From Syngnathus acus (lineage: Eukaryota > Chordata > Actinopteri > Syngnathiformes > Syngnathidae), in NCBI RefSeq assembly GCF_901709675.1, contig NC_051102.1, positions 5,367,412-5,431,411 on the forward strand: DNA of 64,000 nucleotides, read 5' to 3'. Within the stretch, counting starts at the first letter, position 1. Every line of letters begins with the position of its first letter. This document shows positions 49,841 through 62,729 of this stretch, piece by piece. The position numbers were made by a program, and so were the translations under genes. The notes beneath the pieces are model-generated. The model saw only the letters and a program-made list of their open reading frames with translations. It searched no databases and was not told where the DNA came from.

Positions 49841-51824
49841 CGAGGCTAGATTGGCTGTTCTAAATTAAGCCGAGCGCTTGAGTCAGCGAGATCAACAGAA
49901 CACGGCTGGTGCTTGTTAGCGAAGGTTTCACACAAATGAGGGAAAACGTTGCTTTTATTGCAAAACCAACGTGGAAAACTGCTCAGGAAATGCAGGTCCC
50001 ACACAGATTCCTGTCGGATTGGACTGCCGTGCCGAACAGCGCTCGCAAATACATATGCAAGCACGGGCAAGTGCGAGTGTAGAAAATATGATGACATTTT
50101 GCTTGCATGCTAGCTTCCAAAAAAACAACTTGCCGCTGCCTTGCTCCACTTTTTCTCACACTTGAACTTGTCAGCTGTGAGATTTACCGGAGGGAGGATG
50201 ACGTGTAATTAGTCGTGGATGAGTGCGATGACACTCAATGAAACAACAACACTTCACTGCTCTTATTTAATGCTATACATTCAAGAAGGAGAAATACTAT
50301 TTCATGTCATTGTATTTTTCCATGGTTTAAATTTTGCTGATTTAGCTGATTTACATGAGCTGGATTTGTTAGTTATTTGTTTTTTACTTGTATTTTTTTT
50401 TTTGCATATATGTGGGCTAAATGTTTTTAGAATATCTTTTTGTGTTAATCAAATTTTAAATATAACTTAGGTTCCGTTTTCCGTTTGTGGGCCATAACAC
50501 AAAGAAAAAACTCTTATTTTAATGTGTTTATGAAATAAATGCTGAAAGCAAAAGGCTTTCATGAATTAAATTTATTTAGCTTGAATTTTAATCTAATAAA
50601 TTAATTTAATACTGTTTAAAATAATTGACTTTTTTCTTTACTTTTTTATTCATTCCAACATAAGACTTTTTTTTAATTTTCCTTTTTTTGTTTTTATAAG
50701 TTGTTGTTTAACCCTCATCACTAAACAAATTTTATTTCATCACTAAACCGACATGTAATTTCATATTTTCAATCCATTTTAAATGATGCATTATTACAAT
50801 TATATTCTTCCACTTAAGTGGCTGTCACACGGTTGTGCCGCTTGCACACACGTGTGCCACAGGCCAAAAATGGTTCCTCGCTAACAAGCTAATCATGATG
50901 ACGATTGGCCAAAAATGTCTTGAAAATGCGAGCGGAATGCAAGAAAAGGGAGAATGGCGTCACTGGCATTCCGTGACAAGCGGCGGCCCAAGCATGCAGG
51001 TTTGCTGCCGCGATTGGAATTAATCCCGGCATGCGCTCTGCCACGCCGGGGTGTGACACCTAATAAACGCCCGGGCCATAAGCTTGGCCGGCTTAAAGCC
51101 GACAAAAGGAGATGCGGCGTCCTTACCGTTCGGGCCGGCTAATCCAGACTTAGCTGTGTGGCGTTTGTCTCGGGCTGACCTCCACCAGGAAAGTCCATCA
51201 CCGTGTTGACGGGTGAGGAACTCTCATCCCGACTCGGCTCGGCTGCGCCCTCCGGAGAGGGAGCTGTCCGGACTTGATTTGGGTCCTTTGAGCGTCTTTC
51301 TTTTTTATCACTCGTGCTCCTTTGCAGGAAAGATCCAAATCCGCATTCCTGGGACTTTCATAGCTTTCCGAGCAGATTCGCACAGGAAGAAAAAGTTTGG
51401 AAGATCGTGAGCATCAGCATCTCCTTCGCAGCTGTGAGATGGTTGAAGTGGGGCGGCGAGCCTCTCTGCCTGCCTTAGCTCGCCTCCCCCCGACCGCTCC
51501 AACTGTTGCTCCTCCTCCTCCTCCTCCTCGGATTACCCCCGACATGATAATCTCCCTCGGGGCCGTGGCTCCTAAAGGATGCTTTGGCCCGGCGCAAACC
51601 AGGGCTTTACGTTCACCTTCTGCTCGGCGAGAGAGTTGGGCCGGGAGTAGGAGGGGTCTGCAGGGTCCGCCGCAATCTTTTAAGGGGAATTAGGAAAGTT
51701 CCCAATGGGTTTTAACGCCACTAAGACAAGAGTAAACCCACTTACATGAAATTATCACAGCGGAGGCATTCTGTGATAATGGAATTTGCCAACGAAAGCG
51801 CCTCAAAGCGCACTTTTTTGGGGG
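49841..51824. other. intergenic; GC-rich block at about 50,820-51,690
   Basis: The first kilobase is A/T-rich. From about 50,820 to 51,690 GC and CpG content rise, with a (CTC)n run near 51,513. This could be a promoter or first non-coding exon of nrtn (minus strand), but no splice-linked exon can be shown. Confidence 0.35.
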
Positions 51825-52470
51825 GGGGGGCCACAGATGGTTGGTGTTTTGTTCGAGGGCTGTAAGAAAATAAACAGTATTAAAGAAGATCCGCAAACAG
51901 GTGGGCAGGGAAGCCGATAAACAACAATCTTCACGTCTAAACATTCGTGATGTGCCGTCAGACCGCCCGATGAGTCACCTTGCGTGGCCTCCAGCCAAGC
52001 CATCGACTTCCAGGGATCGGTGGAATGGAGGTGTCGGAATTCCTCTTAAGCCTTTCCGAAATGTTTCCTCGCACCTGAAGAGAACAGAGTTAAACTCATC
52101 GACGAGTCTGGAGCCGCTCTCTTTTTTACATAGCACTTTTTGTAATGGATTCAACTTCATCAACTCTTCAATGAGACTTATTTTCAAGTCATCTGAAGAA
52201 GGAGGCAAGGGCATAGTGATGGTTGCACTGTCATTTATGATGGACTCAACTTTATAACCTCTAAAAAGTGGGCAGAGAAGTCAAGAACAGTGTGCCGTTC
52301 TTGTGTGTGTGCAGATGGTTGGATGTTGTTTTCATGGAGCTAAGTGGGCAGGAAATGTGATAAACAACAATCTCCAGGTCTAAACATTTGTGACTGCTCG
52401 ATGAGTCACTTTGCGTCGTCTGTGGCCAAGCAGCATCGGGGTGTTGGAATTCCTCCCAACACAAAAAGTT
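51825..52470 (+). repeat. diverged direct duplication, about 200-bp unit
   Basis: Two copies (about 51,830-52,045 and 52,310-52,460) share CAGATGGTTGG, GTGGGCAGG, GATAAACAACAATCT, GTCTAAACATT, CGATGAGTCAC and GGAATTCCTC in the same order. They differ by indels and substitutions. Confidence 0.8.
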
Positions 52471-52822
52471 TACAAGAGGCCCCACTCGTCTTCACTGCGT
52501 GCACGGTGGCGGTCCTCATCTTGACTTTCAAACCTGCAGCTGAGAGCCAGAGCCAAAAAAACAGTTGAGACTCAATAATTCAGGTCAACGCTCTCTAAAG
52601 AAGCGACAATTTATAAATCAATTGATAAATCGGTTTTAAGACTACAGGAAAGTTCAGAAGTCTGAAGCATTGGCAACATAAATGGTCAATCTCCAACTTG
52701 ATTAACAAAGAAACATTTGGTACTTTACGGGAGGTTGTTATATTCTTATTTGCAATAATCCATCTTGACCTCTCTAAAGAAGCCGCAAAATGGGCATGAT
52801 CAATCGTCCTGCCCTCACGGCT

Positions 52823-52881
52823 AACTGAACTGAACTGAACTGAACTGAACTGAACTCACTCACTCACTCACTCACTCACTT
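52823..52881 (+). repeat. compound microsatellite (CTGAA)n then (CACT)n
   Basis: About six CTGAA-type pentamers pass directly into about seven CACT tetramers. No gene is seen between here and 54,070. Confidence 0.95.
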
Positions 52882-54069
52882 TAGAGAAACACCTTGAAGA
52901 AATACAAGCAAAGAAGAGTTGATTTCTCAGTAGCAACCAACAGAGGGCGCCGTACTTTCAGACTCAGCTAGTTTTCGGCCACAATGGTCTGTAAAATTGA
53001 TAATCAACCCCTCCCCCCCACACACACACACACATACTGTGGGTGTTTCTCAAATGATTTGCCGTAATAAACCTATCAAAAGATCTTTTACGTCAGAGTT
53101 GAGGTTCAGTTCTGAGCCAGTTGCAAATCTTCTTTCTATATCACGAGAATCAAAACGGCTTTTGTGAAACGATGGGTCCCCTCTTTTTGTTTATCTGCCA
53201 ACCATGTACTGTAATACAAAACAAAGAGGGAGGTTCCCCAGTTGGACCAAGTTAGCATTCCTTACATTTCCAAACCAAACACAATGACATCCTCATTTGC
53301 TTTACAACCACATTTGCTAGGCTAGATTTACTTCAATTTGACACAGTTGAGATTTAGCTCTGAGCCTCAGTTAGCACCAGCCTGAGAAGCTCCCAAAACA
53401 CAAGTGAACTTTACATTACAAGGCCATGTTTGACACGAGGCCCAGTTCCTGGCAGTGGCTCGGCGATGCCCGTCAACTGCTGTTTTTCAGGCCTTGAAAA
53501 GGAAACATCGCTGGGAAGGAGCTCGAGTCTCCCATATTGCGCACAGATGTCCGAGGGCTTTCTTCGCTTGTTAGATAGAAGAAGAAGAAAAAAAAAAAGA
53601 GCAGCTGCCCTAATCCCTAAATCAAGTTGAGGGAGACAATACGAGTGAAAGGCTCAAATGCGTACACTCGAGGCAGCAGCTTGGATTACATCTGCGTGAC
53701 ACGCTGCATATACAAAATGAGAGAAAAGAACAATAAGGAAAAGCGTGTCAATATTATGCTAACGAGAGGATTGGAATTCTGTTCCTTTTTTTGGGTCTTG
53801 GCAGTGATTTGAAGGAAGCCCTCAATCAGCGTGCATATAAACACTGGAGTCCAGGTGTCATTAGCGGCTGCAATCAAAGCACCAGCACGCTGTTTCTGCA
53901 AGTTCCACATCTTGGCCCAAACAGAAGCGATAACAGGAAGGAACAATAAAGCCTTTTATTCTTGCATGTGAGGTTTGGGTTATTTTGAAAATGACAGGCC
54001 TCAAAAATGAAGATGTTTAATATGGATTAAAAAAGGACCATGTAAGGCTTTTCTTCCTTAAAAAATCCC

Positions 54070-54690
54070 AACACCCTAATTATAACCCTTTAACCTAAAC
54101 CTAGCCCTAACCCTTAACATCATAACCTTAACCCTAGTTTGAAACTCGTTTGAAAACCCTAACCATAGTTTGAAACCCAAACCCTAGTTTAAGACCCTAA
54201 CCCCAGCTTTAAACCCTACTTTGAAACCCTCACCCTAGTATGAAAGCCTAGTTTGAAACCCTAACAGTAGTTTTAAACACTACCTTGAAACCCTAACCCT
54301 AGATTGAAATCCTAGTTTGAAACCCTAATCCTAGTTTGAAACCCTAACCCTAGTTTGAAACCCTACGTTGAAACCCTAACCCCAGCTTTAAACCCTACTT
54401 TGAAACCCTAACCCCAGTATGAAACCCTAGTTTGAAACCCTAACGCTAGTTTTAAAAACTACTTTGAAACCCTAACCCTAGTTTGAAATCCTAGTTTGAA
54501 ACCCTAATCCTAGCTTGAAACCCTAACCCTAGTTTTAAACCCTTCTTTGAAACCCTAACCCTAATATGAAACCCTACTTGGAAACCCTAACCCTAATTTT
54601 AAACCCTAGTTTGAATCCCTAACCCTAGTCTGAAACCTTGACCCTAGTTTTAAACCCCAAGCCTAAACCCTATCCCGAACCCCTACCCTC
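54070..54690 (+). repeat. telomere-like degenerate minisatellite (CCCTAA-rich)
   Basis: About 30 repeats of a roughly 19-22-bp unit, in essence GAAACCCTAACCCTAGTTT, fill 620 bp. The core ACCCTAACCCTA matches the vertebrate telomere C-strand. No perfect long telomere run occurs, so this is a minisatellite with telomere-like core rather than a fresh telomere. Confidence 0.88.
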
Positions 54691-54766
54691 AAAAAAATCA
54701 AAGATGCACAAATCCTGCAATGAAGTCAAACAGGAAGACTTTGTACAAAAAACCCAATTATGTATC

Positions 54767-55946
54767 TTTATTAACATCAAGGTTTTTTTCCCCCCCCCTC
54801 TTTTTTTTTACAACTCGAGTGTTCATTCGTTAACAGGTTTTCTTTTGAAATTCCAGTTCTTTATCAACAAATAGAAAAACAGTGTGTATGTGTGTGTACA
54901 ACAGGTGGAACCCTGACAGCACGATGCATTCACAAGATTTTAAAAATGAACAAAGTAACCCCCCCGCCTTCCCTACCACCCACCTGTCAATACACCTGCC
55001 ACCACCACTTTAGGCGTGTGCGCTTGTGGCGGCCATCTTGGGGAAAGGTGTGTGCGCTGTGACAACAAGGGGGGTGGCGAGGGTTTGTGCTGCATTATGT
55101 CCTTTTTTTTTTTTTTTTTGGTCGATGGTACAGTACATACGGCAAACGGCGTCTCTCAAGAACAAGCTGTGTGTACACCTATGCATCATTGTACATATAT
55201 ATAATCATATATATTTATATTTATAGTTCTATTTCTGTATAAAATAAGATCAATTGTGTTTGTCACGTCGGGTGGAATGGTCCATTCTGTACAAAGGCCT
55301 TTTTGCAAAAGAACACAAAAAAAGTCATGTGCTTCGCTTTCCTGTACACACTCTGTCGTCATCGGCTGCAGGCTTAGCTTAGCAGTCGCTTAGCATCAGC
55401 TGCTTTGTGCTCGTCCTCGAGGAAACAGCAGGATAAAAGGCAGTTTTTTTTTTTTTGTCGTCTTGTTTTCTTTGTTGTTGTCGTCATCGACTAAATCCCG
55501 AGCGCGCAACAACGCAAATAAGTAGCTGGCCCGGAAGAGATTAGCATCTATAGCCTCGGTGTGCTATAACGTACCCTTTTTTTCTTTTTTTTAAAACAAT
55601 ACAAAAAAACAATTTTAAAAGTAGCGATTATGAAAACAAAGCACCGGACCCGCATTAAGACACAATGTTAGAAAAGAAAATGATTAAAAAAGTAGACTAA
55701 ACAATAAATGTAATCAATGTAAAAATGAGTGGCGGTACCGCTAGATGAGGGACGGGTAGCACTGTCGACTGTACAAGACTTTGAAGCACAAAAAAAAAAA
55801 AAAAAAGTCACATGGTAGATTCTGTCCTTCGCACCTCCCCCTAAAGCAACAGGGTTGGGTGCTGATTCCCCCCCCCCCAGGGCGTTCGGTGGCTGAGATG
55901 GGACACTTGGCAGACTCCTGAGGGACTTGGACCTTGGCGCCTGGGG
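54767..55946 (-). other. ptprf: probable LAR-family phosphatase 3' UTR
   Basis: The minus-strand AATAAA at 54772-54767 gives a 3' UTR of about 1.18 kb. The region has several A/T runs on both strands, and open frames are short. There is no other candidate gene. Confidence 0.45.
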
Positions 55947-58900
55947 TTACGTTGCATAGTGGTCGAAGCTTCCCAAGTACTCCAGAGCGGCCCGGTAGCA
56001 CAGCTGGTACTGGTCCTGTCACATACACACGGGGTCACTTTCAGGGTCACGGTGCAATGCTTCATCACAAATACAGAAAAGTAATGATCTAAAAAAAGCG
56101 GGGTGATTAAATGTGTCCTATCAAACAAAGGCCTCTTTTTTATTCCAGGAATTGGTCTATTTTAATTTACCATCTCTTTAAATGGAGGAAAGCACAAGAC
56201 ATGAGGAAAAGAGCCACTGTTTGCATATATTGAAAGAATCCGTCTCAGGGGCCTCACCTCGGTCTGCACCATGGCGGGCCGCTGGGTGCGAAGGGTCTTG
56301 ACGGTCTGGAAAAGGTCAACCACGCCCTCGTACCGCATCCTCTCCAGCACGATGCTCAGAGTGATGAAGACTCCGGTTCGGCCCACGCCGGCGCTGAGGA
56401 ACACGAGAACAAGCGTTAGGTCATCTTTCTCCGCGCTTCGGACTCCGTTTTTGCTGCACCGGTCCTACCTGCAGTGCACAGTGATGGGTCCGTCCTGTCC
56501 AAACTGCTCCTTGGTCTTGTGCACTTGTCCGATAAAGTCGATGAAGCCCTCCCCGGTCTTGGGCACGCCCTGCTCGGGCCAGTCGGTGAACTGGAACTGG
56601 CGGATGGTTCGGGACTGTCCGTCGCGGGCGTCCGTCACCTTGAATTCTCTCAGGATGTACTGCGGCATGTTGTACTCGGCCATGGGGTCCACCACAAAGT
56701 ACTGGTAGCGGGCCGAGCGCTCGGCCGGCCAGTACTGGTGGCACTTTTCCTGTTGACACAAACCGTACACAGTAGATTGATTGGTTTATCAAATTCAGGA
56801 AGCGAATTAGAAACTGTACATAGAAATTTAAAAAATGCTTGGCTTGTCAGTATAATGCAGCGTACATCTCCAACACTCCATAGTAATAAACGTAGCAATC
56901 TGATATGATTATGATCAGGGTGGCGTTTATTCCTCACCCGTCCCATTTCCCGTAGCTTGGTCAGCATGACGACAATGGTGGAGTTGTGCTCCCACAACAT
57001 TCTCCAGAAGTCCTCTGTGGTCTCGGCCAGCGGACCTTGCGTGGCCAGGTAGGCCTTCTGCTGTCTGCAAATACGCACGCAAACACAAGGAACATGGAGA
57101 AATCAAATATTGCCATGCAAAAAAAAACATTGTAAATGCTTCATTTGAATTAGATTGTATTGGATGAGCAAACCAGATGATTAAATATATTTCTAATGCA
57201 TAATTAGACATTGTCCACCAAATGTTGGGTGTCAAGTCAAGTAGGGAAGTTGCGGTGTGGCGCAATATATGCACGAGGAAGGCAAAAGAACAAAATTAAT
57301 AAACAATTGTCAGCAGTGACATAATCCCGTTTATCTATCTTGACGGCACAGCTGGAGATGAGCTCATTTGCTGCTGTGCTACGTGACCACCATGCTGCGG
57401 GCATGCGGTCCTGCTCAGCCAGCAGCAGGTGGCAGCAACGCACCGCTCAAGAAACAAGCGGACTGAGCACGCTAACACGCTCACATGTCCATGCGGTGCA
57501 CGTGTGCAAAATGTGTGTGTTTGTGCATGCAGGCAACATGACAACACACACACACGCACACACACAGCAGCTGAGGAAGGCACTGCAGGCGATGCGCTAA
57601 TGTGTAACCGGGAGATTAGAATGTGCTGAGGGCCTTTTTTGCCTTGCACAAATACAGAAACAACAGATTGTCGCAAGAGGGGAGAAAACAGCCGAGCGAG
57701 GAGAGACGACGCCAAGAGGGAGAATGTTGAAGGGGAGGAGGTGAGGGAGGAGATTTGAAGAGATGAATGGAGAGGACAGACTGGAGGAGAGCAGTAGAAA
57801 AAGAGGAGAGGAGGAGGAGGCGACAGCAGTTGTAATCTATAATTTAATGAAACATTCCCCAATAACAAATGGAAATGACACAAAATTATCTAAAAAACAA
57901 AAAACAAAACTAAAACTGGACATTGAATTAAAAATAAAGAACATGTTTTTAAATAGAAAGCCAAACGTTAAAAATGCTAATTTTTTATCACCTTACATTG
58001 GAATATATATTAAATATAGTTGTGTAAAACAATTAATTACACAAACACGGACAAAACATCTCACCATAATTGTTTTGAATTCATTTGGAAAGCAAAAAAT
58101 AGATTAAGAAATATATTGCATTGGGACAATTTATTTAATCATTTTAAACATGATGTACTTTGTTAAATCATGTAATTAAAATCATTAATTCAATTACCTA
58201 CTTTGCTTTAGGACATATTGATAAGGGAGGGAATTAACAGAAGAGATAAAAAAAAACAGGTGAGGACTAAAGGGAGGAAAGACAGACGAGAGGAAATGGT
58301 GGTGGAGATGAGGAAATGGTAACAGAAAAAATGAGAGGAGGAATAAAGAGGAGAAAGAGGATGAAAAGTGCATGAAAGAAATTCAACGGAGGACAGAGAA
58401 GAGTGACAAGGAGGAAGAGTAAAGGAAGGAAAATGGACAAGGAGAGATGACAGGTGAGGGCTAAAAGGTAGAAGAGAGGGAGAAAGAAAGAAGCAAAGAA
58501 CAAGAGAGGAGAGAAAAGGCGCACCTGTATCCGTCGATGCAGCTGGCGTTGATGTAGTCGGAGCCCTCCACACCGCGGATGGGCTGAAGGCAGACGCGCG
58601 TGGACTCGAAAGGCATGATGTTCACCAGGCGGTTCTTGAACTTGTTGCACGGCAGGTTGGCGCTGATGAAGCGCGATGTGTGCGCCTTGGAGTTGGCCAG
58701 CCGCTGAGCGACAAACAATTGGCCTTTAGTCGTACGCTAATAAGATTGCATCGTGAAAAACTCAAATCATCTTTCCTCATTGAAATGAATGGAAACGGCA
58801 ATAATCGGTTCCAAAGAATATGCTTTTTAAATGTGAAAACTAGCACTTTATACTTTAGTTTTTGCTAATGGTCCCAAAATTACACAATTAGACATCTGTA

Positions 58901-61900
58901 AAAAGAATTCGACAGTTTCTGTCGAATATACCATCATTTCGTGGCTGCTAGTGTGACTGGCTAGACAAGAAAGGTGACCAAATTTATGCGTGAATGAACG
59001 CACATGAGCACCGCTCTTATGCTTTAATGGGCGCATCTTCATTTCAAAGTGCTATTTTAAGGAATGTAATATGAACAAAGAGCACACGTTGAAGTGCGAC
59101 ACAAGCAATTTGGCAGCGCTTTAGGCGGCAGATGGACCAGCAGGAGCGTATACGGACTGTCACGCTCTGCCGGCGGTGCTTGCGCAGTGTGTGCGTGAGC
59201 GTTGTGTGACCCCACAACACACAAACACCACACAACGGTTCCAGCCGTCTCTCATTGGCCGGTACTATTATCACTTCAAACACAATGTTTTACTTACCTA
59301 CGTGTGGTGATGATAACCATAGAACACATAAAAATATTTTTTTTTGTTTTGGTATCTTTTGTCCTTACCTTGAACTCCAGCTCCATGGCGGTGACCGTCT
59401 CGCCGGGCGGCGGCTGCGTCAGCTTCTGGATGTGCGCGTAAAGGTTGCGCGCCGGCACCTCGGTGTTGCCGCAGGTGGCCGCCTCCAGCAGCGCCTCGTG
59501 GATGAAGATGTACTGGTCCTCGGTCTGCACCATGTAGTTGCGCTGGGCCCGCATGCAAGTCACGTGGCCGTAGATGTCCACCGACTTCTCGTGCTTCATG
59601 CGCTCCAGCATGGCGTCAATCACGATGAAGCAGCCGGTCCGGCCCACGCCCGCGCTGCAAGGCACGGGGACCGTTTTAATTTGCCCAACTTGACATTGGC
59701 GGGCACGCTAGCGCGTTGCCATTCGCACCTGCAGTGCACCACCATGGGTCCCGCGTCTGGAGGATTGCAGGCCTTGACACGTCTCAGGAAGGCCAGGATG
59801 GGGGTGGGGTACTCGGGCACGCCGTGGTCAGGCCAGGCCATGAACTGAAACTGCCGCAGCTCTCTCTTCTCATTAGAACCATTCTGCCAAAAAGGGAGGA
59901 TGAAGTTCAAAAACTTGTGTTGTGCCGGAATCCAGTGAAAGGTCAAAGCGCTTTAATGACATTACGCAAGTTTCATTTGAAAAGCACCCGCTGTTTAATT
60001 GAATTGGCTTTTTGGTGTCCCGCCTGTCCAGTCTTACGAGCTTCAAATTTGGGCGCAATCAGACAGGAAAAGTTTGCCTTTGTACGAGCCCCAGAGTTGG
60101 TTCAAACGACCCTAAAATGACAGCTTCAAACCTAAAAGGCCACCTCGGAATTTTGCTTCCTGGACAAAATGTAAAAGTTCAGTGCTGTACCTTGTAGAGT
60201 GCAAAAGTGCGGACGCTGTAAGTGGCCAATTCCACCGTGTCCAACATGGTGACCTGGATCATGCCGTAGGTCTCGGTTCCTCGCGCCGGCCAGTACTGGT
60301 CACACTTCACCTGGCGGGTCGAGAGGGAGGGAAGAGGAGGCGGACGGTTAGAACAGAGTGCGGCGTCGAGAGGAGCGCGCCGAACGAGCCGTGCTGATTA
60401 ACAAGGCGAGAACATTAGAAGGGTCGGATCAGAGGCGACGTGGCCTGTCTCATTAAAAGCTGAAGACTCAGCATCCACCCAAACATGACTGCACTCTCTC
60501 ACCTTGTGTGTGTATGTGTGTGAAGTGCACTTCGAAAGGCCACTTTGTCTTTTGGCAGCCTGTGATCATTTGCAATGAGCTAATTGTCAGGTGGCTCTAC
60601 TTAGGACGGGTGGGGGGCTTCTCAAGACCACATGATTTGTCTCATGGACGTTGGTGAGGGCCACTCAACATTGCGTCTCCTCTCGCACGTGCCCAAAACC
60701 TGCACGTTAGCTCCTGTCACGTGACTACGAGTAGAAATGCTTGTTAGTGGCGTCCAGTCATGCGCAAATCCAGTTGGGATTGGCACCAACTCATTTTGTC
60801 CATCTGAGCGTAATCTATAAACTCTTAGAGAGATCGCACAGCTAAACGAGACATCAAGTCCAGCTATCGAGCGGGTTAACCCGAGAGAGAAGGAACTGGT
60901 CGGTCGGTCAGCCGTATAAATACCGCGGCACCGGACTGAAAATTTCAAATAAATAGTGGTCAGAGTGAAAGAAAATTTTACACAGGAATTTAGCGAGGGG
61001 GAAGAAAATGGTGGCCAACCTCCCCTTTAAAGTTGTGCGACAGCTCGAAATGTTAAAATGATGACTCCGATTAACAACTTGTTAGTCACTTCAAACACTG
61101 CTAATAAAGGTTTTACGACGGCGACAAATTGACTTTACATTCAGCTTCCTCTGCGAGGCGGTCTTAACGCAGGGGCAAGGTGAGGTGTGATTGAACGCAC
61201 GATAAACACGCTTTTACCTATGACGGAGCGGGCTCCGCTTTCATAAGCGTGTCGGCCAATTTGCCGAGATGAGTGATGGCCCGGGGAGCCGCTAAATTAA
61301 AACATACCATGTTATGCTGCCGTCGAGCTCTTACCTGACAAAGGCACTCGCCGTATTTATATTTATGCTGATGGATGGAACAGCGGGTAATTATTTTTCC
61401 TTCCTTCAAGGCTTCCTTCCTTGTAACTTGTAAACTGATTGTTATGTGAAGGTTACGTTTCGAAAAAACTTTCCCAACAATGTTTTTTTGTGTGTGTGTA
61501 TAGTTTGGCTATATTTTTAGACGCGGGCAAATGTTGGGTGACAATCCTCTTAACTTCAACTTAAAAGAGTTTTTTTTTTTTCCTCCCGCTCCCGTCGTCT
61601 CAAGGGCCAAACGCAGGCGGGGAGCATAAACACCAGCCGCAAAGTCGATGGTGGTTGCAAAAACATATTAGTATTATGTGTGCGTCGTGGTAATGAATGA
61701 GGAATGTAATTCTCATTATTATGGAAATCCGTCCGGCAGACAGGTGCGGAGGGTTTGGAGATTTGGAGAAACTTTGGGAACGATGGCGTCTGCAAACTGA
61801 CTTTGATCAGGCTGACAAATCCAGCTGAGCACAAGCAGGCGGCAAAGAAAGGAAGCTCTGTCTGCGGACGCGACGGGTGCAGTGTATAGTTGGGGGATCA

Positions 61901-62729
61901 TCTGACAATTGAGGTTTTCATTACGAGGGCCTGCCGAGGTTACGTTACAAAGAACAAGGAACACATTTATTATCAAGCAGGCTTAGCTGCAAACAGCAAC
62001 TTTGTTACATTTGTAAGTATTCTGTTGCTTTTTTTTTCTGGACGGCTTTTCTTCTTGCTTTAACGACTATGACAGTTCATTTTGGGCTACCATCAAACGT
62101 GTTGTATTCTTCCAAATAATTGCGTATTTTGTAATTTTGTACTATTGTATTATTTCCAAATATTTTTATCTAATATTTCTAGTGTTTCTTTTTATATCCT
62201 TTTATAGCCACCTCATATTTTTACATTCTTTAATGAATATTTTGAATTATTTTGATTTTATTTCATTATTAATTATTTTCTGATGCTTGTGTAGTTCTTT
62301 CTCTTATGTTTTTTTTTTCTTCGCCCTAAATGTTTTTCCTCAGTTGGTGGCCCATCCTTACCCTGGACTTCTCTTCCAGTCGTGTCATCATGACGATGGT
62401 GCTGGAGCGCTGCTCCCACACCATCCTCCAGAAGTCGCTGAGCGTCTCGGGCAGCGGTCCCTGCGTGGCAATGTAGGCGTTCTGCTTCCGGTAGCCGTCA
62501 ATGTAATTGGCGTTAACGTAGTCGCTACCTGGGACTGCTGGGAAGCAAAAGCGGGTTTCAGTCCGCTTTCCCTTCGCTGAATTTGTGTCACGTTTCAACT
62601 CTTACCGTCAACGGACGTGAGCACCACCCTGGAGTGGTCGTAGGCGATAACGTTGGCATAGCGGTTCTTTGGCTTGTTCACTTCCATGTTGGAGTTCTCC
62701 CACGTGAACTGCTGGCTGGGATCGATGGA
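55947..62729 (-). CDS. ptprf: receptor-type tyrosine phosphatase, LAR family (PTPRF-like), cytoplasmic D1-D2 part; 5' end outside window
   Basis: Ten exons: 62729-62606, 62534-62362, 60310-60191, 59883-59729, 59654-59369, 58703-58525, 57064-56938, 56749-56469, 56393-56258 and 56015-55947. All are in phase and encode the last 549 residues, ending SFDHYAT, the invariant LAR-family C terminus. D1 has [14 protein letters not shown], the WPD loop ([11 protein letters not shown]) and the active site [12 protein letters not shown]2 keeps [11 protein letters not shown] but has WPE ([10 protein letters not shown]), as in D2 domains of low activity. LAR-type receptors are synaptic and axonal adhesion phosphatases binding heparan sulfate and SALM/NGL-type ligands. 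In D1, [29 protein letters not shown] and [11 protein letters not shown] fit PTPRF best. In D2, KRLANSK and AETTEDF are PTPRS/D-like, and linkage to nrtn and ranbp3 suggests PTPRS. Family is certain; the paralogue is not. Ectodomain and membrane exons lie beyond 64,000. Confidence 0.9.

Noticed and set aside
59298-59558. Alanine/histidine-rich minus-strand frame inside the phosphatase
   Set aside because: An out-of-frame shadow of the D1 exon 59654-59369.
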